Origin: Acidovorax sp. Leaf160
GTDB lineage: Bacteria > Pseudomonadota > Gammaproteobacteria > Burkholderiales > Burkholderiaceae_C
Reading direction: 5' to 3'
Assembly: GCF_001424265.1 (NCBI RefSeq)
Contig: NZ_LMOV01000012.1
Coordinates: 349,050-413,049 of the forward strand
Length of the DNA: 64,000 nt
The translations under genes and the position numbers were made by a program. Shown here piece after piece: positions 1-8,363 of this stretch (position 1 is the stretch's first letter; each line of letters starts with the position of its first letter). The notes under the pieces are model-generated. The model did not search any database. It worked only from the letters and a program-made list of their open reading frames with translations, and was not told where the DNA came from.

Positions 1-621
1 CAGCATGCGCTGCGAATACAGCAGCGCGTGGCGCTTGCCGGGCCGCAGATCGGTGGGGCCGAAGGTTTCCACGTAGCCCGCGCTCTGGAGCGTGCGCGCC
101 AGCAGCGGGTCCTGCGTGCCTTCGACCGGGCTGGCCTCGTCGATCTGCGCCACCACCGCGCCCTGCAGGTCCAGCAGCAGGATCTCGTCGTACACGGTGT
201 ACTTGTTGCGGTATTCGCGCAGGCGGGTCAGCACGGCACCCTGGTCGCTGTCCAGGCCGGCGACGAAACGGCACAGGTCCTGGTCGGTGGCGAGAAAGCC
301 CACGTCCGCCGTGCGTTCGTAGAGGTTGCGCACCACGATGTCGATCACCTGGCGGGCACTGGTGCCGAGCCCGTCCATGACCTGGCCGATGGATTCGCCC
401 ACCAGCGAGCGCACGAGTTCCGTCTCCAGCTGCTGGAAGCCCTCGCGCGTGGCCCGCATCATGGGCAGCAGGCTGTGCGCTTCCTGCGGGCAATTCATCT
501 TGGCCGACGACTCGATGAGCCGCCACATGAGGTTCAGCTCGCGCAGCGCGCTCTCGCAGCGCGTGACCTCGCGCATGAATGGGATGAACTTTTCCGTCTG
601 GAATGGCGCCGGTGTGGGCAT
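1..621 (-). CDS. Sensory/chemotaxis protein, 5' part (runs off the window)
   Basis: An open frame of 207 codons enters from the left edge and starts at an ATG on the minus strand, preceded by a strong GGAGGA ribosome site at 624-632. The visible protein (begins MPTPAPFQTEKF) has no signal peptide or membrane segment, so this part is probably cytoplasmic. It starts with a helical stretch, and from about residue 95 has a region (VVRNLYERTADVGFLATD) leading into a Cache/PDC-like sensor fold (YTVYDEILLLDLQG). I recall this arrangement from large Comamonadaceae proteins annotated as CheW-type chemotaxis or Cache proteins; that is memory, and no CheW domain is inside the window. It could equally be the sensor end of another signalling protein. 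Confidence 0.75.
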   Translation of the reverse strand, partial: MPTPAPFQTEKFIPFMREVTRCESALRELNLMWRLIESSAKMNCPQEAHSLLPMMRATREGFQQLETELVRSLVGESIGQVMDGLGTSARQVIDIVVRNLYERTADVGFLATDQDLCRFVAGLDSDQGAVLTRLREYRNKYTVYDEILLLDLQGAVVAQIDEASPVEGTQDPLLARTLQSAGYVETFGPTDLRPGKRHALLYSQRML

Positions 622-740
622 GGAGTCCTCCAATTCGCCCCGCCGTGGGGCGCATGCAGACCCCAAGCAACCACCATGCCTGACTTACATCGGGTTACAT
701 GCCGGCTCCGCGCGCGGGGAGCCGGCGTGGCCGAAACACC

Positions 741-1298
741 TCACACCACGTCGAGGCTGTGGACGTGGCCAGAGCCCAGCGCGCCGCTGCGCCGGTCGGC
801 GAAGTACTGCTCCAGCGTGACCTTCACCGTGCGAAAGGCGATCTCGTCCCAGGGAATCTCGTCCTCGGCGAAAAGCCGCGCCTCGATCGTCTCGAAGCCC
901 GGCGCGAAGACGTCGCTCTGCAGCGTGGCGAGGTAGAAGAAGTGGACCTGCCCGACACGCGGCACGTTCACCACGGAAAAGAGCCGCCCCATCTCGATCT
1001 GCGCGCCGGCTTCCTCGTCGGTCTCGCGGGCCGCCCCTTCGGCGCTGGTCTCGTTCAATTCCATGAAGCCGGCGGGCAGCGTCCACTTGCCGCGGCGCGG
1101 CTCGATGTTGCGCAGGCACAGCAGCACCCGGTCGCCCAGCACCGGCACCGTGCCGACCACGTTCAGCGGGTTTTCGTAGTGCACCGTGCCGCAGGCGGGG
1201 CACACCGCGCGCAGCTTGGTGTCGCCGTCGTCGGGCACGCGGTAGACCACGGCGGTACCGCATTCACGGCAATGCTTGATGGGGCTGCGAAGGGTCAT
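741..1298 (-). CDS. Nudix hydrolase with N-terminal zinc ribbon
   Basis: This 185-residue protein belongs to the Nudix family, which hydrolyses nucleoside diphosphates linked to another moiety (ADP-ribose, NADH, oxidised nucleotides). The Nudix box is complete (GFMELNETSAEGAARETDEE, then AG; the GX5EX7REUXEEXGU pattern). It is preceded by a four-cysteine zinc ribbon (CRECG near residue 9, CPACG near residue 34), as in NADH pyrophosphatase-like Nudix proteins. The exact substrate cannot be read from sequence. An in-frame ATG lies 16 codons upstream at 1346, but that extension is encoded by the dispersed repeat at 1315-1371, so the ATG at 1298 (MTLRSPIK) is preferred. Neither start has a convincing ribosome site. 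Confidence 0.88.
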   Translation of the reverse strand: MTLRSPIKHCRECGTAVVYRVPDDGDTKLRAVCPACGTVHYENPLNVVGTVPVLGDRVLLCLRNIEPRRGKWTLPAGFMELNETSAEGAARETDEEAGAQIEMGRLFSVVNVPRVGQVHFFYLATLQSDVFAPGFETIEARLFAEDEIPWDEIAFRTVKVTLEQYFADRRSGALGSGHVHSLDVV

Positions 1299-1314
1299 GC
1301 GGGGCGGGGTTTGA

Positions 1315-1371
1315 ATGAAATATGGCGCTGGCGCTTCATACGCCAACGTTTATAGCTATGCTTTTTATAGC
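1315..1371 (-). repeat. Comamonadaceae-type two-hairpin dispersed repeat, copy 1
   Basis: GCTAT at 1355-1359 pairs with ATAGC at 1367-1371 around a 7-nt spacer, and TGGCG at 1329-1333 pairs with CGCCA at 1341-1345. The layout (hairpin 1, short linker, hairpin 2, then a GCCAT/ATTTCAT tail) is shared with the copies near 35.6, 47.7 and 59.5 kb. It sits between the Nudix gene and the FAH-family gene and supplies a spurious upstream ATG for the Nudix gene. Confidence 0.75.
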
Positions 1372-1389
1372 AATCGAGTCGGCAGGACC

Positions 1390-2085
1390 TCAGGCCACCG
1401 TCAGCCGCAACGTGCCCAGGCCGTCGATGCCGCCTTCCAGCACATCGCCGCGCACCACGGCGGCCACGCCCTCTGGCGTGCCCGTGAAGATCAGGTCGCC
1501 GGGCTGCAATTCCCAGGCGGCGGACAGGTGCTCAATGGTTTCGGCGATGTTCCAGATCAGCTGCGTGACGGTGCTGCGCTGGCGATCGGTGCCGTTCACT
1601 TGCAGCCAGATGGCGGCGTTGGCCACGTCGCCCGCCTGCGCTGCCGGGGTGATGGGGCCGATCGGGGCGCTGGCGTCGAAGCCCTTGCCAATGGACCAGG
1701 GACGGCCCTGCTTCTTCATCTCGCCCTGGAGATCGCGGCGCGTCATGTCCAGTCCGACGGCGTAGCCCCAGATGTGCTGGAGCGCGTCGGCGGCCTGGAT
1801 GTTCTTGCCGCCCTTGCCGATGGCGACCACCAGTTCGATCTCGTGATGCAGGTTGGACGTGAGGCTGGGGTAGGGCAGGGTGCCGGTGTCGCCTGCAGCG
1901 ACGGGCAGCACGGCATCGGCGGGCTTCATGAAGAAGAACGGCGGCTCGCGGCCGGTGAAGCCCATTTCCTTGGCGTGCTCTTCGTAGTTGCGGCCCACGC
2001 AGTAGATGCGGTGCACCGGGAAGCGGTCGGCGGTGCCCACGACGGGCACGCTGGCCTGGGGCGGTGGAGTGATCACGTAGCTCAT
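1390..2085 (-). CDS. Fumarylacetoacetate hydrolase family protein (fumarylpyruvate hydrolase-like)
   Basis: This 231-residue cytoplasmic enzyme is of the FAH superfamily, which cleaves C-C bonds in 2,4-diketo acids. Family features are IYCVGRNYEEHAKEMG near the N-terminus, the metal-binding E-x-E (HHEIELVVAIG), the GLDMTRRDLQ segment, and the C-terminal GDLIFTGTPEGV. Small FAH proteins of this type include NagK-like fumarylpyruvate hydrolase of the gentisate pathway. The divergent neighbour is a glutathione-dependent maleylacetoacetate/maleylpyruvate isomerase, the preceding step, which supports an aromatic-degradation role. The start is preceded by AAAGG with normal spacing. Substrate (fumarylpyruvate or another acylpyruvate) remains inference. 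Confidence 0.88.
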   Translation of the reverse strand: MSYVITPPPQASVPVVGTADRFPVHRIYCVGRNYEEHAKEMGFTGREPPFFFMKPADAVLPVAAGDTGTLPYPSLTSNLHHEIELVVAIGKGGKNIQAADALQHIWGYAVGLDMTRRDLQGEMKKQGRPWSIGKGFDASAPIGPITPAAQAGDVANAAIWLQVNGTDRQRSTVTQLIWNIAETIEHLSAAWELQPGDLIFTGTPEGVAAVVRGDVLEGGIDGLGTLRLTVA

Positions 2086-2213
2086 GTCTGCCTTTCAGGG
2101 TCGGATGCGGTGGGCCGCACGGCATGCGGGGCGCTGGGGCCGCACGGTCAGCGCCGCAGTGTGCCACGGGCCGGCACGGGGCGTGGGCAGGCCGCCGTTA
2201 TGCTTGCCGCACC

Positions 2214-2882
2214 ATGAAACTCTTCAACTATTTCCGCTCCTCGGCCTCGTACCGCGTGCGCATCGCGCTGGAGCTCAAGGGCCTGGGCTACGACTACGTG
2301 CCGGTGCATCTGGTGCGCGCAGAGCACCGCACCCCCGAGCACGCGGCGCGCAGCGGCGACGCGCTGGTGCCGGCGCTGGAGACGGATGACGGGCAGATGC
2401 TGGTGCAGTCCATGGCCATCATCGAATACCTGGACGAGACCCACCCCGAGCCTGGGCTGCTTCCCGCCGACGCGCTGGGGCGGGCGCGGGTGCGCGCGCT
2501 GGCGCAGATGATCGCCTGCGAGATCCATCCGGTGAACAACCTGCGCGTGCTGCGCCACCTCACCCAGACCCTGGGGCTGGGCGAAGACGCCAAGACCGGC
2601 TGGTACCACCACTGGACGCGCAGCGGCCTCGAAGCGTTCGAGCGCCAGCTCGCGCTGCTGGCGGCGGCCCGCGCGCAGGCCGGCCTGGCTACGTCGCAAC
2701 TCTGCTGGGGCGACACGCCCACGCTGGCGGACTGCTGCCTGGTGCCGCAGATCTTCAATGCCCGGCGGTTCGCCGTGCCGCTGGACGGCCTGCCGCTGAC
2801 GCTGGCCGCCTGCGAAGCGGCGAGCGCGCTTCCCGCCTTCCAGCGCGCCCATCCCAGCGCCTGCCCGGACCACGAGGCATGA
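2214..2882 (+). CDS. maiA: Maleylacetoacetate / maleylpyruvate isomerase (GST family)
   Basis: This 222-residue glutathione S-transferase of the zeta type isomerises maleylacetoacetate or maleylpyruvate to the fumaryl form, using glutathione as cofactor. It opens with the zeta-class active-site signature SSASYRVRIALELKGL (residues about 8-23), followed by the thioredoxin-fold glutathione site (VPALETDDG, QSMAIIEYLDE) and an all-helical C-terminal domain containing CEIHPVNNLRVL. It is divergent from an FAH-family hydrolase that would act on its product, so the two probably serve gentisate or homogentisate breakdown. The stop overlaps the start of pgeF (ATGA), suggesting cotranscription. The ATG at 2214 is chosen because MKLFNYFRSSAS is the normal family N-terminus; the longer frame upstream has none of this character. 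Confidence 0.9.
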   Translation: MKLFNYFRSSASYRVRIALELKGLGYDYVPVHLVRAEHRTPEHAARSGDALVPALETDDGQMLVQSMAIIEYLDETHPEPGLLPADALGRARVRALAQMIACEIHPVNNLRVLRHLTQTLGLGEDAKTGWYHHWTRSGLEAFERQLALLAAARAQAGLATSQLCWGDTPTLADCCLVPQIFNARRFAVPLDGLPLTLAACEAASALPAFQRAHPSACPDHEA

Positions 2883-3727
2883 GCGCGGCCCCGCACGACT
2901 GGCTGGTGCCAGACTGGCCGGCCCCGGCGCGGGTGCGCGCCGTGTGCACCACCCGCTCAGGTGGCGTCAGCGCTGCTCCGTTCGACACGCTGAACCTGGG
3001 CGACCACGTCGGCGACCGGCCGGGCGATGTGGGGCGCAACCGCGCCTACCTGCAGGCGGCCCTCGGCGCGCGGCCGGTGTTCCTCAAGCAGGTGCACGGC
3101 GCCGAGGTGGCGGAACTGTCGCTCGCGTCGCCGGACGGCGTGGTGGCCGATGCCTGCAGTACCGCTGTGTCTGGCGTGGCCTGCACCATCATGGTGGCCG
3201 ACTGCCTGCCGGTGCTGTTCACCAACCCGCAGGGCACCTGGGTGGCGGCAGCCCATGCGGGCTGGCGCGGGCTGGCAGGCGAAAGCGGAAGCGGGGTGCT
3301 GGAGGCGGTTGTGGCGTCTTGCCCAGCCTCCGGGCCCGCGAAGCCAGCGCGTTCAGCGAGCAAAGTCATAGCGGATGGGCAGGCGCCCGAAGCCCTTCTG
3401 GCGTGGTTGGGGCCGTGCATCGGCCCGACCGCCTTCGAGGTCGGGCCGGAGGTGCGCGCGGCGTTCTGCGACGTCGACCCGCAGGCCGCACGCCATTTCA
3501 CGCCGCAGCCCGCCCCAGGCAAGTACCTGGCGGACCTGGCCGGGCTGGCCCGCCAGCGGCTGCAGCGCCTGGGCGTTGCGAGCGTCACCGGCAACGACGG
3601 CACGGCGGCGTGGTGCACGGTGGCCCCGGCATCACGGTTCTTCTCGCACCGGCGCGACACCGCGCGGCTGGGCAGCAGCGGCCGGTTCGCCGCTTGCGTC
3701 TGGATCGACGGCGCCCCCAGCGGCTGA
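2879..3727 (+). CDS. pgeF: Laccase-domain protein PgeF/YfiH (peptidoglycan editing factor / purine nucleosidase family)
   Basis: This 282-residue cytoplasmic protein is of the multicopper polyphenol oxidase-like YfiH family. Members have been linked to removal of misincorporated amino acids from peptidoglycan precursors (PgeF) and to purine nucleoside phosphorolysis (LACC1). The metal-site motifs are present: KQVHGAEV, VADCLP and HAGWRG, with GPCIGPTAFEVG and the C-terminal DGTAAWC. An insertion of about 20 residues (around 3321-3385, starting CPASGPAKP) separates HAGWRG from the LGPCIG block, where relatives I recall are continuous. It overlaps maiA by 4 nt at its start. Its last 96 nt overlap a small membrane-protein gene on the other strand. 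Confidence 0.9.
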   Translation: MSAAPHDWLVPDWPAPARVRAVCTTRSGGVSAAPFDTLNLGDHVGDRPGDVGRNRAYLQAALGARPVFLKQVHGAEVAELSLASPDGVVADACSTAVSGVACTIMVADCLPVLFTNPQGTWVAAAHAGWRGLAGESGSGVLEAVVASCPASGPAKPARSASKVIADGQAPEALLAWLGPCIGPTAFEVGPEVRAAFCDVDPQAARHFTPQPAPGKYLADLAGLARQRLQRLGVASVTGNDGTAAWCTVAPASRFFSHRRDTARLGSSGRFAACVWIDGAPSG

Positions 3728-3997
3728 CGGAGGGACCGCCGGCGCAGCAGCGTGGGGGCCGGGGGCCGTCGCTTGCCGGGCCGCTTCCGCCCGCTGGGCC
3801 GCCTGCGCAGCGGCGCGCGCTCTCAAAGCCCGCTTGCGCCCCGGCGTGCCCAGGATGTAGCCCAGAATCCCCATGGGCAGCAGGCCATAGAACACGAAGG
3901 TGACGATGGCGCCGAGCACCGTGCCGTTGGGCGCCTGGGCTTCTGCCACGGCCATCAGCACCGTGACATACAGCCAGCCGATGATGACCAGATACAT
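3632..3997 (-). CDS. Small membrane protein, uncharacterised
   Basis: This 121-residue protein is not recognised by function. Two hydrophobic segments (residues about 2-20 and 27-47, the second containing FYGLLPMGILGYILG) predict an inner-membrane hairpin. A basic stretch follows (RKRALRARAAAQ), then a low-complexity alanine/proline tail of about 60 residues, presumably cytoplasmic. The last 96 nt overlap the 3' end of pgeF tail to tail, so the tail may be partly a by-product of that overlap. It is divergent from phaC, about 140 bp away. Membrane hairpin proteins of this size are common in Comamonadaceae next to pgeF or phaC as far as I recall; no role is proposed. Confidence 0.65.
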   Translation of the reverse strand: MYLVIIGWLYVTVLMAVAEAQAPNGTVLGAIVTFVFYGLLPMGILGYILGTPGRKRALRARAAAQAAQRAEAARQATAPGPHAAAPAVPPSAAGGAVDPDASGEPAAAAQPRGVAPVREEP

Positions 3998-4033
3998 GGT
4001 GGGGGGCGCGGCGCAGGCCGCGCGGACGATTTG

Positions 4034-4055
4034 GTAAAAAAAACCGACTTCGGTT
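4034..4055 (-). terminator. Terminator-like hairpin with T-run on the minus strand, upstream of phaC
   Basis: AACCGA (4042-4047) and TCGGTT (4050-4055) form a 6-bp stem with a 2-nt loop. Read leftward this is followed by a run of eight Ts (4036-4043 as A on the plus strand). It lies between two divergent genes, so it would stop leftward readthrough from phaC antisense transcription, or attenuate the small membrane-protein gene. The stem is short, and the A-run could instead be a promoter element. Confidence 0.35.
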
Positions 4056-4139
4056 GCCGGGAGCCCCGGGCGTCGTCAACAATGACCGGACAATACACGC
4101 AAGGCCGCAAGAGCCTGCGGCGATTCAAGGAGGCAGACG

Positions 4140-5870
4140 ATGGAGACGGACTCGCAATGGGCCGATGGCGCCCGGCAATTCCAGCGTATTTTCGGTGAGG
4201 GCTGGGCCCAGGTACTGAAAGGCCTGCAGCCTCCTGCTGCTGCTGCTGCTGCGGCAGGTGCCTCGTCCACTGCAGCTGCCGCGCTGCCCTCCGCGCCGGT
4301 GCGCTTCGCCCCCGACAAGCTGGCTGCCCTGCAGGCGAAGTACCTCGAGGAAGCCAAGGCGCTCTGGAGCGAGGGCCTCCAGACCCCCCCGGCGGTGGCC
4401 GACCGGCGCTTCACCAGCGAGGCCTGGTCCAAAAGCCCCATGGCGCGTTTCTCCGCCGCCGCCTACCTGCTGAACGCCCGCACGCTGATGGGCCTGGCCG
4501 ATGCCGTGGAGGGCGACGACAAGGCCAAGGCCCGGATCCGCTTCGGTGTGGAGCAGTGGATGGCGGCCATGTCGCCCAGCAACTTCCTGGCATTCAACGC
4601 CGATGCCCAGCAGAAGGCCATCGACACCCAGGGCGAGAGCATCGCCAAGGGCATTGCCAACCTGCTGCACGACATGCGCCAGGGCCATGTCTCCATGACC
4701 GACGAAAGCCTCTTCGAGGTCGGCCGCAACGTGGCGACCACCGAGGGCGCGGTGGTGTTCGAGAACGACTACTTCCAGCTCATCGAATACAAGCCGCTCA
4801 CCCCCAAGGTGTACGAGCTCCCCTTCCTGATGGTGCCGCCCTGCATCAACAAGTACTACATCCTCGACCTGCAGCCCGAGAACTCGCTGATCCGCCACGC
4901 GGTCGCCGAAGGGCACCGCACCTTCGTCGTGAGCTGGCGCAACGCCGATGCGTCCCTGGCGCAGTCCACCTGGGACGACTACATCGAGCAGGCCGTGATC
5001 CAGGCGATCCACACGGTCCAGGAGATCAGCGGCGCCGAGCAGATCAACGCGCTGGGGTTCTGCGTGGGCGGCACCATGCTCTCGAACGCGCTGGCGGTGC
5101 TGGCGGCCCGGGGCGAAGATGCCGTCGCCAGCGCCACCTTTCTCACCACGCTGATCGACTTCTCCGACACGGGCATTCTCGATGTCTTCATCGACGAGGC
5201 GTTGGTGGCGTTCCGTGAGTTGCAGATGGGGCAGGGCGGCTTGATGAAGGGGCAGGATCTGGCATCCACCTTCAGCTTCCTGCGGCCGAACGACCTGGTG
5301 TGGAACTACGTGGTGGGCAATTACCTGAAGGGCGAGACCCCGCCGCCCTTCGACCTGCTCTACTGGAACAGCGACGCCACCAATCTGCCGGGGCCCTATT
5401 ACGCCTGGTATCTGCGCAACTTCTATCTGGAAAACAACCTGATCGAGCCGGGAAAGCTCACGGTCTGCGGCGAATCCATCGACCTGAACCTGGTCGACGT
5501 CCCGACGTACATCTACGGCTCGCGCGAAGACCACATCGTGCCGATCAACGCGGCCTACGCGTCCACCCAGGTGCTGCCGGGCCCGAAACGCTTCGTCATG
5601 GGCGCCTCGGGCCACATCGCGGGCGTGATCAACCCGCCTGCCAAGAAAAAGCGCAGCCACTGGACCCGCGACGACGGCCAGCTGCCCGCCACCCTGGACA
5701 GCTGGCTGGAGGGTGCCACCGAACACCCCGGCAGCTGGTGGACCGACTGGTCCCGGTGGCTGGCAGGCCATGCCGGGCGGCAGGTCGCGGCCCCCAAAGC
5801 CTACGGGCGGGGGACCCGTTTCAAGGCGATCGAACCCGCGCCGGGCCGCTACGTGCGGCAGAAGGCGTAA
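4140..5870 (+). CDS. phaC: Class I poly(3-hydroxyalkanoate) synthase PhaC
   Basis: This 576-residue enzyme polymerises (R)-3-hydroxybutyryl-CoA into PHB at the granule surface. It has the PhaC N-terminal domain (about 90-260) and an alpha/beta-hydrolase core. The lipase-like box FCVGGT holds the catalytic Cys308; Asp464 (REDHIVP) and His492 (GASGHIAG) complete the triad, and the length is normal for class I. The start ATG follows a good AAGGAGG site. Near the N-terminus six CTG repeats (4234-4251) encode an alanine run within a variable region. It is the first gene of a phaC-phaA-phaB operon. A GCCGCA/TGCGGC inverted repeat (4104-4121) in the leader might affect translation. Confidence 0.97.
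   Translation: METDSQWADGARQFQRIFGEGWAQVLKGLQPPAAAAAAAGASSTAAAALPSAPVRFAPDKLAALQAKYLEEAKALWSEGLQTPPAVADRRFTSEAWSKSPMARFSAAAYLLNARTLMGLADAVEGDDKAKARIRFGVEQWMAAMSPSNFLAFNADAQQKAIDTQGESIAKGIANLLHDMRQGHVSMTDESLFEVGRNVATTEGAVVFENDYFQLIEYKPLTPKVYELPFLMVPPCINKYYILDLQPENSLIRHAVAEGHRTFVVSWRNADASLAQSTWDDYIEQAVIQAIHTVQEISGAEQINALGFCVGGTMLSNALAVLAARGEDAVASATFLTTLIDFSDTGILDVFIDEALVAFRELQMGQGGLMKGQDLASTFSFLRPNDLVWNYVVGNYLKGETPPPFDLLYWNSDATNLPGPYYAWYLRNFYLENNLIEPGKLTVCGESIDLNLVDVPTYIYGSREDHIVPINAAYASTQVLPGPKRFVMGASGHIAGVINPPAKKKRSHWTRDDGQLPATLDSWLEGATEHPGSWWTDWSRWLAGHAGRQVAAPKAYGRGTRFKAIEPAPGRYVRQKA
4234..4251 (+). repeat. (CTG)6 trinucleotide repeat inside phaC
   Basis: Six uninterrupted CTG units encode part of a polyalanine run in the N-terminal region of PhaC, outside the catalytic domain. 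Length change would be in frame. Confidence 0.8.
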
Positions 5871-5990
5871 ACCCTGCGGCCGGCGGCGCACCACCCCGCG
5901 CCCGGCCGCGGCAGCGCACGGCTGCGACCCTGGCCGTGACACGACCCCTCACCCATTCTTGCACTTCAGACTCTCTCAGAAAGACTCGCC

Positions 5991-7169
5991 ATGGAAGACA
6001 TCGTCATCGTTTCCGCCGTCCGTACGCCCGTGGGCAAGTTTGGCGGCACGCTCGCCAAGACCCCCGCCACCGAGCTGGGCGCCATCGTCATCAAGGAGGC
6101 GCTGGCCCGCGCCAACGTGCCCCTGGACCAGGTCAGTGAAGTCATCATGGGCCAGGTGCTGACCGCCGGTGCGGGCCAGAACCCGGCCCGCCAAGCCATG
6201 ATGAAGGCCGGAGTGGCCAAGGAAACGCCCGCGCTCACGATCAACGCCGTGTGCGGCTCCGGCCTGAAGGCCGTGATGCTCGGCGCGCAGGCGATCGCCA
6301 CCGGCGACGCCGAGATCGTGGTCGCAGGCGGCCAGGAGAACATGAGCCTGTCGCCCCACGTGCTGAACGGATCGCGCGATGGCCAGCGCATGGGCGACTG
6401 GAAGATGACCGACACGATGATCGTGGACGGCCTGTGGGACGTCTACAACCAATACCACATGGGCATCACGGCGGAGAACGTGGCCAAGCAGCACGGCATC
6501 GCCCGCGAACAGCAGGACGCCCTGGCCCTGGCCAGCCAGCAGAAGGCCGCCGCCGCGCAGGACGCCGGCCGCTTCCAGGACGAGATCGTGCCGGTCACGC
6601 TGCCGCAGAAGAAGGGCGACCCCATCGTCTTCGCCGCAGATGAATACCTCAACCGCAAGACCAACGCCGAAGCGCTGTCGGGCCTGCGTCCCGCGTTCGA
6701 CAAGGCCGGCTCGGTCACGGCAGGGAATGCGTCGGGCCTGAACGACGGCGCGGCGGCGGTGGTGCTGATGAGCGCCAAGAAGGCGGCCGAACTGGGCCTG
6801 AAGCCGCTGGCGCGCATCGCCGCCTTCGGCACCAGCGGCCTGGACCCGGCCACCATGGGCATGGGCCCGGTTCCTGCTTCTCGCAAGGCGCTGCAGCGCG
6901 CCGGCTGGGATGCCAAGGACGTGGACCTGTTCGAGTTGAACGAAGCCTTTGCGGCCCAGGCCTGCGCGGTCAACAAGGAACTGGGCGTGGACGCCGCCAA
7001 GGTGAACGTGAATGGCGGCGCCATTGCCATCGGTCACCCCATCGGCGCCTCCGGCTGCCGGGTGCTGGTCACGCTGCTGCACGAAATGCAGCGCCGCGAC
7101 GCCAAGAAGGGCGTGGCGGCGCTCTGCATCGGCGGCGGCATGGGCGTGTCGATGGCGGTGGAGCGCTGA
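5991..7169 (+). CDS. phaA: Acetyl-CoA acetyltransferase (beta-ketothiolase) PhaA
   Basis: This 392-residue biosynthetic thiolase condenses two acetyl-CoA to acetoacetyl-CoA, the first step of PHB synthesis. All catalytic elements are seen: the acyl-accepting Cys88 ([11 protein letters not shown]), His349 (GHPIGASG) and Cys379 (CIGGGMG), plus the start signature [13 protein letters not shown]. Length and spacing match degradative and biosynthetic thiolases (AtoB/PhaA); position between phaC and phaB settles the role. The 120-bp gap from phaC has no terminator. The start has only a weak ribosome site (AGAAAGA). Confidence 0.96.
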   Translation: MEDIVIVSAVRTPVGKFGGTLAKTPATELGAIVIKEALARANVPLDQVSEVIMGQVLTAGAGQNPARQAMMKAGVAKETPALTINAVCGSGLKAVMLGAQAIATGDAEIVVAGGQENMSLSPHVLNGSRDGQRMGDWKMTDTMIVDGLWDVYNQYHMGITAENVAKQHGIAREQQDALALASQQKAAAAQDAGRFQDEIVPVTLPQKKGDPIVFAADEYLNRKTNAEALSGLRPAFDKAGSVTAGNASGLNDGAAAVVLMSAKKAAELGLKPLARIAAFGTSGLDPATMGMGPVPASRKALQRAGWDAKDVDLFELNEAFAAQACAVNKELGVDAAKVNVNGGAIAIGHPIGASGCRVLVTLLHEMQRRDAKKGVAALCIGGGMGVSMAVER

Positions 7170-7330
7170 AACCAGGGTGGAGCGGCCGCGATGGAGTGGG
7201 CGGCGAGCCATGGCAGCACGGCTTGTCAGCGACCCCGGACAAGTACCGCAGCTTGGTGTTTTCCTGGGCGAAAGGCCGCTTTCTCCCGGGTTAGAGTGGG
7301 AGCGGAATCAATGAATCGAAGGGATATCGA

Positions 7331-8068
7331 ATGAGCCAAAAAATCGCATACGTGACCGGGGGCATGGGGGGCATCGGGACCGCTATCTGCCAACGGCTGC
7401 ACAAAGAGGGTTTCAAAGTCATCGCCGGCTGCGGGCCGACGCGCGACCATGCCAAGTGGCTGGGCGAGCAGAAGGCGCAGGGCTACACGTTCTACGCCTC
7501 GGTCGGCAACGTGGGCGACTGGGATTCGACGGTGGAAGCCTTCACCCAGACCAAATCCGAACACGGCACCATCGACGTGCTGGTCAACAACGCCGGCATC
7601 ACCCGTGACCGCATGTTCCTCAAGATGTCGCGCGAAGACTGGGACGCGGTGATCGAGACCAACCTCAACAGCATGTTCAACGTGACCAAGCAGGTCGTGG
7701 GCGACATGGTGGAAAAGGGCTGGGGCCGCATCATCAACATCAGCAGCGTGAACGGCGCCAAGGGCCAGGCCGGCCAGACCAACTACTCGGCCGCCAAGGC
7801 CGGCATGCACGGTTTCTCGATGGCACTGGCGCAGGAGCTGGCCACCAAGGGCGTGACGGTGAATACCGTGAGCCCCGGCTACATCGGCACCGACATGGTC
7901 AAGGCCATTCGACCCGACGTGCTGGAAAAGATCGTCGGCACCGTGCCGGTGAAGCGCCTGGGCGAACCTAGCGAGATCGCCTCCATCATCGCCTGGCTGG
8001 CGTCGGAAGAGGGCGGCTACGCCACCGGCGCCGACTTCTCGGTCAACGGCGGCCTGCACATGGGCTGA
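7331..8068 (+). CDS. phaB: Acetoacetyl-CoA reductase PhaB
   Basis: This 245-residue short-chain dehydrogenase reduces acetoacetyl-CoA to (R)-3-hydroxybutyryl-CoA with NADPH, supplying PhaC. It has the Rossmann glycine motif TGGMGGIGTA (residues about 9-18), NNAGITRD, the catalytic serine in NISSVNG, and Tyr152/Lys156 (NYSAAKAG). The C-terminal segment ending NGGLHM is typical of PhaB. The ATG is preceded by GAAGGGA. It closes the pha operon: a strong rho-independent terminator lies 50 bp downstream. The 160-bp gap from phaA holds no other convincing gene, so some separate regulation of phaB is possible. Confidence 0.96.
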   Translation: MSQKIAYVTGGMGGIGTAICQRLHKEGFKVIAGCGPTRDHAKWLGEQKAQGYTFYASVGNVGDWDSTVEAFTQTKSEHGTIDVLVNNAGITRDRMFLKMSREDWDAVIETNLNSMFNVTKQVVGDMVEKGWGRIINISSVNGAKGQAGQTNYSAAKAGMHGFSMALAQELATKGVTVNTVSPGYIGTDMVKAIRPDVLEKIVGTVPVKRLGEPSEIASIIAWLASEEGGYATGADFSVNGGLHMG

Positions 8069-8117
8069 TGCGTCTGCCGCCATCGCTCGCATGCCAGGAG
8101 CGATGCCAGAACCACCC

Positions 8118-8140
8118 ACCCCGCTTCGGCGGGGTTTTTT
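8118..8140 (+). terminator. Rho-independent terminator of the pha operon
   Basis: CCCCGC (8119-8124), a TTCG tetraloop and GCGGGG (8129-8134) are followed by six Ts. This is a textbook stable stem about 50 bp after the phaB stop. Confidence 0.93.
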
Positions 8141-8188
8141 GTGGGCGGGCGGCGCTCCGGTGGGAGCGTTGCGAAGAAGACGGGCAGC

Positions 8189-8212
8189 AAAAAGCCCCGT
8201 CGAACGGGGCTT
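8189..8212 (-). terminator. Rho-independent terminator for leftward transcription
   Basis: A 9-bp stem AAGCCCCGT/ACGGGGCTT (8192-8200, 8204-8212) with loop CGA is followed leftward by five Ts. It probably ends transcription from yheS and from the small ORF at 8364-8435. The plus-strand side (TTCTT) could make it partly bidirectional. Confidence 0.8.
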
Positions 8213-8363
8213 CTTGGCGGGGAATGGGGGTGGAAGGTGGCCGGGCAGTGTGACTGGAACCCAGAGCCGGCACGAGGACGCTGAGGGGCGGCCGGCAGCG
8301 GGGCGGTCGTCGGGTCAGAGCCAGGGGGCTGGGACGGGACGCTGGCTCTGCCGTAGCCGCCGC

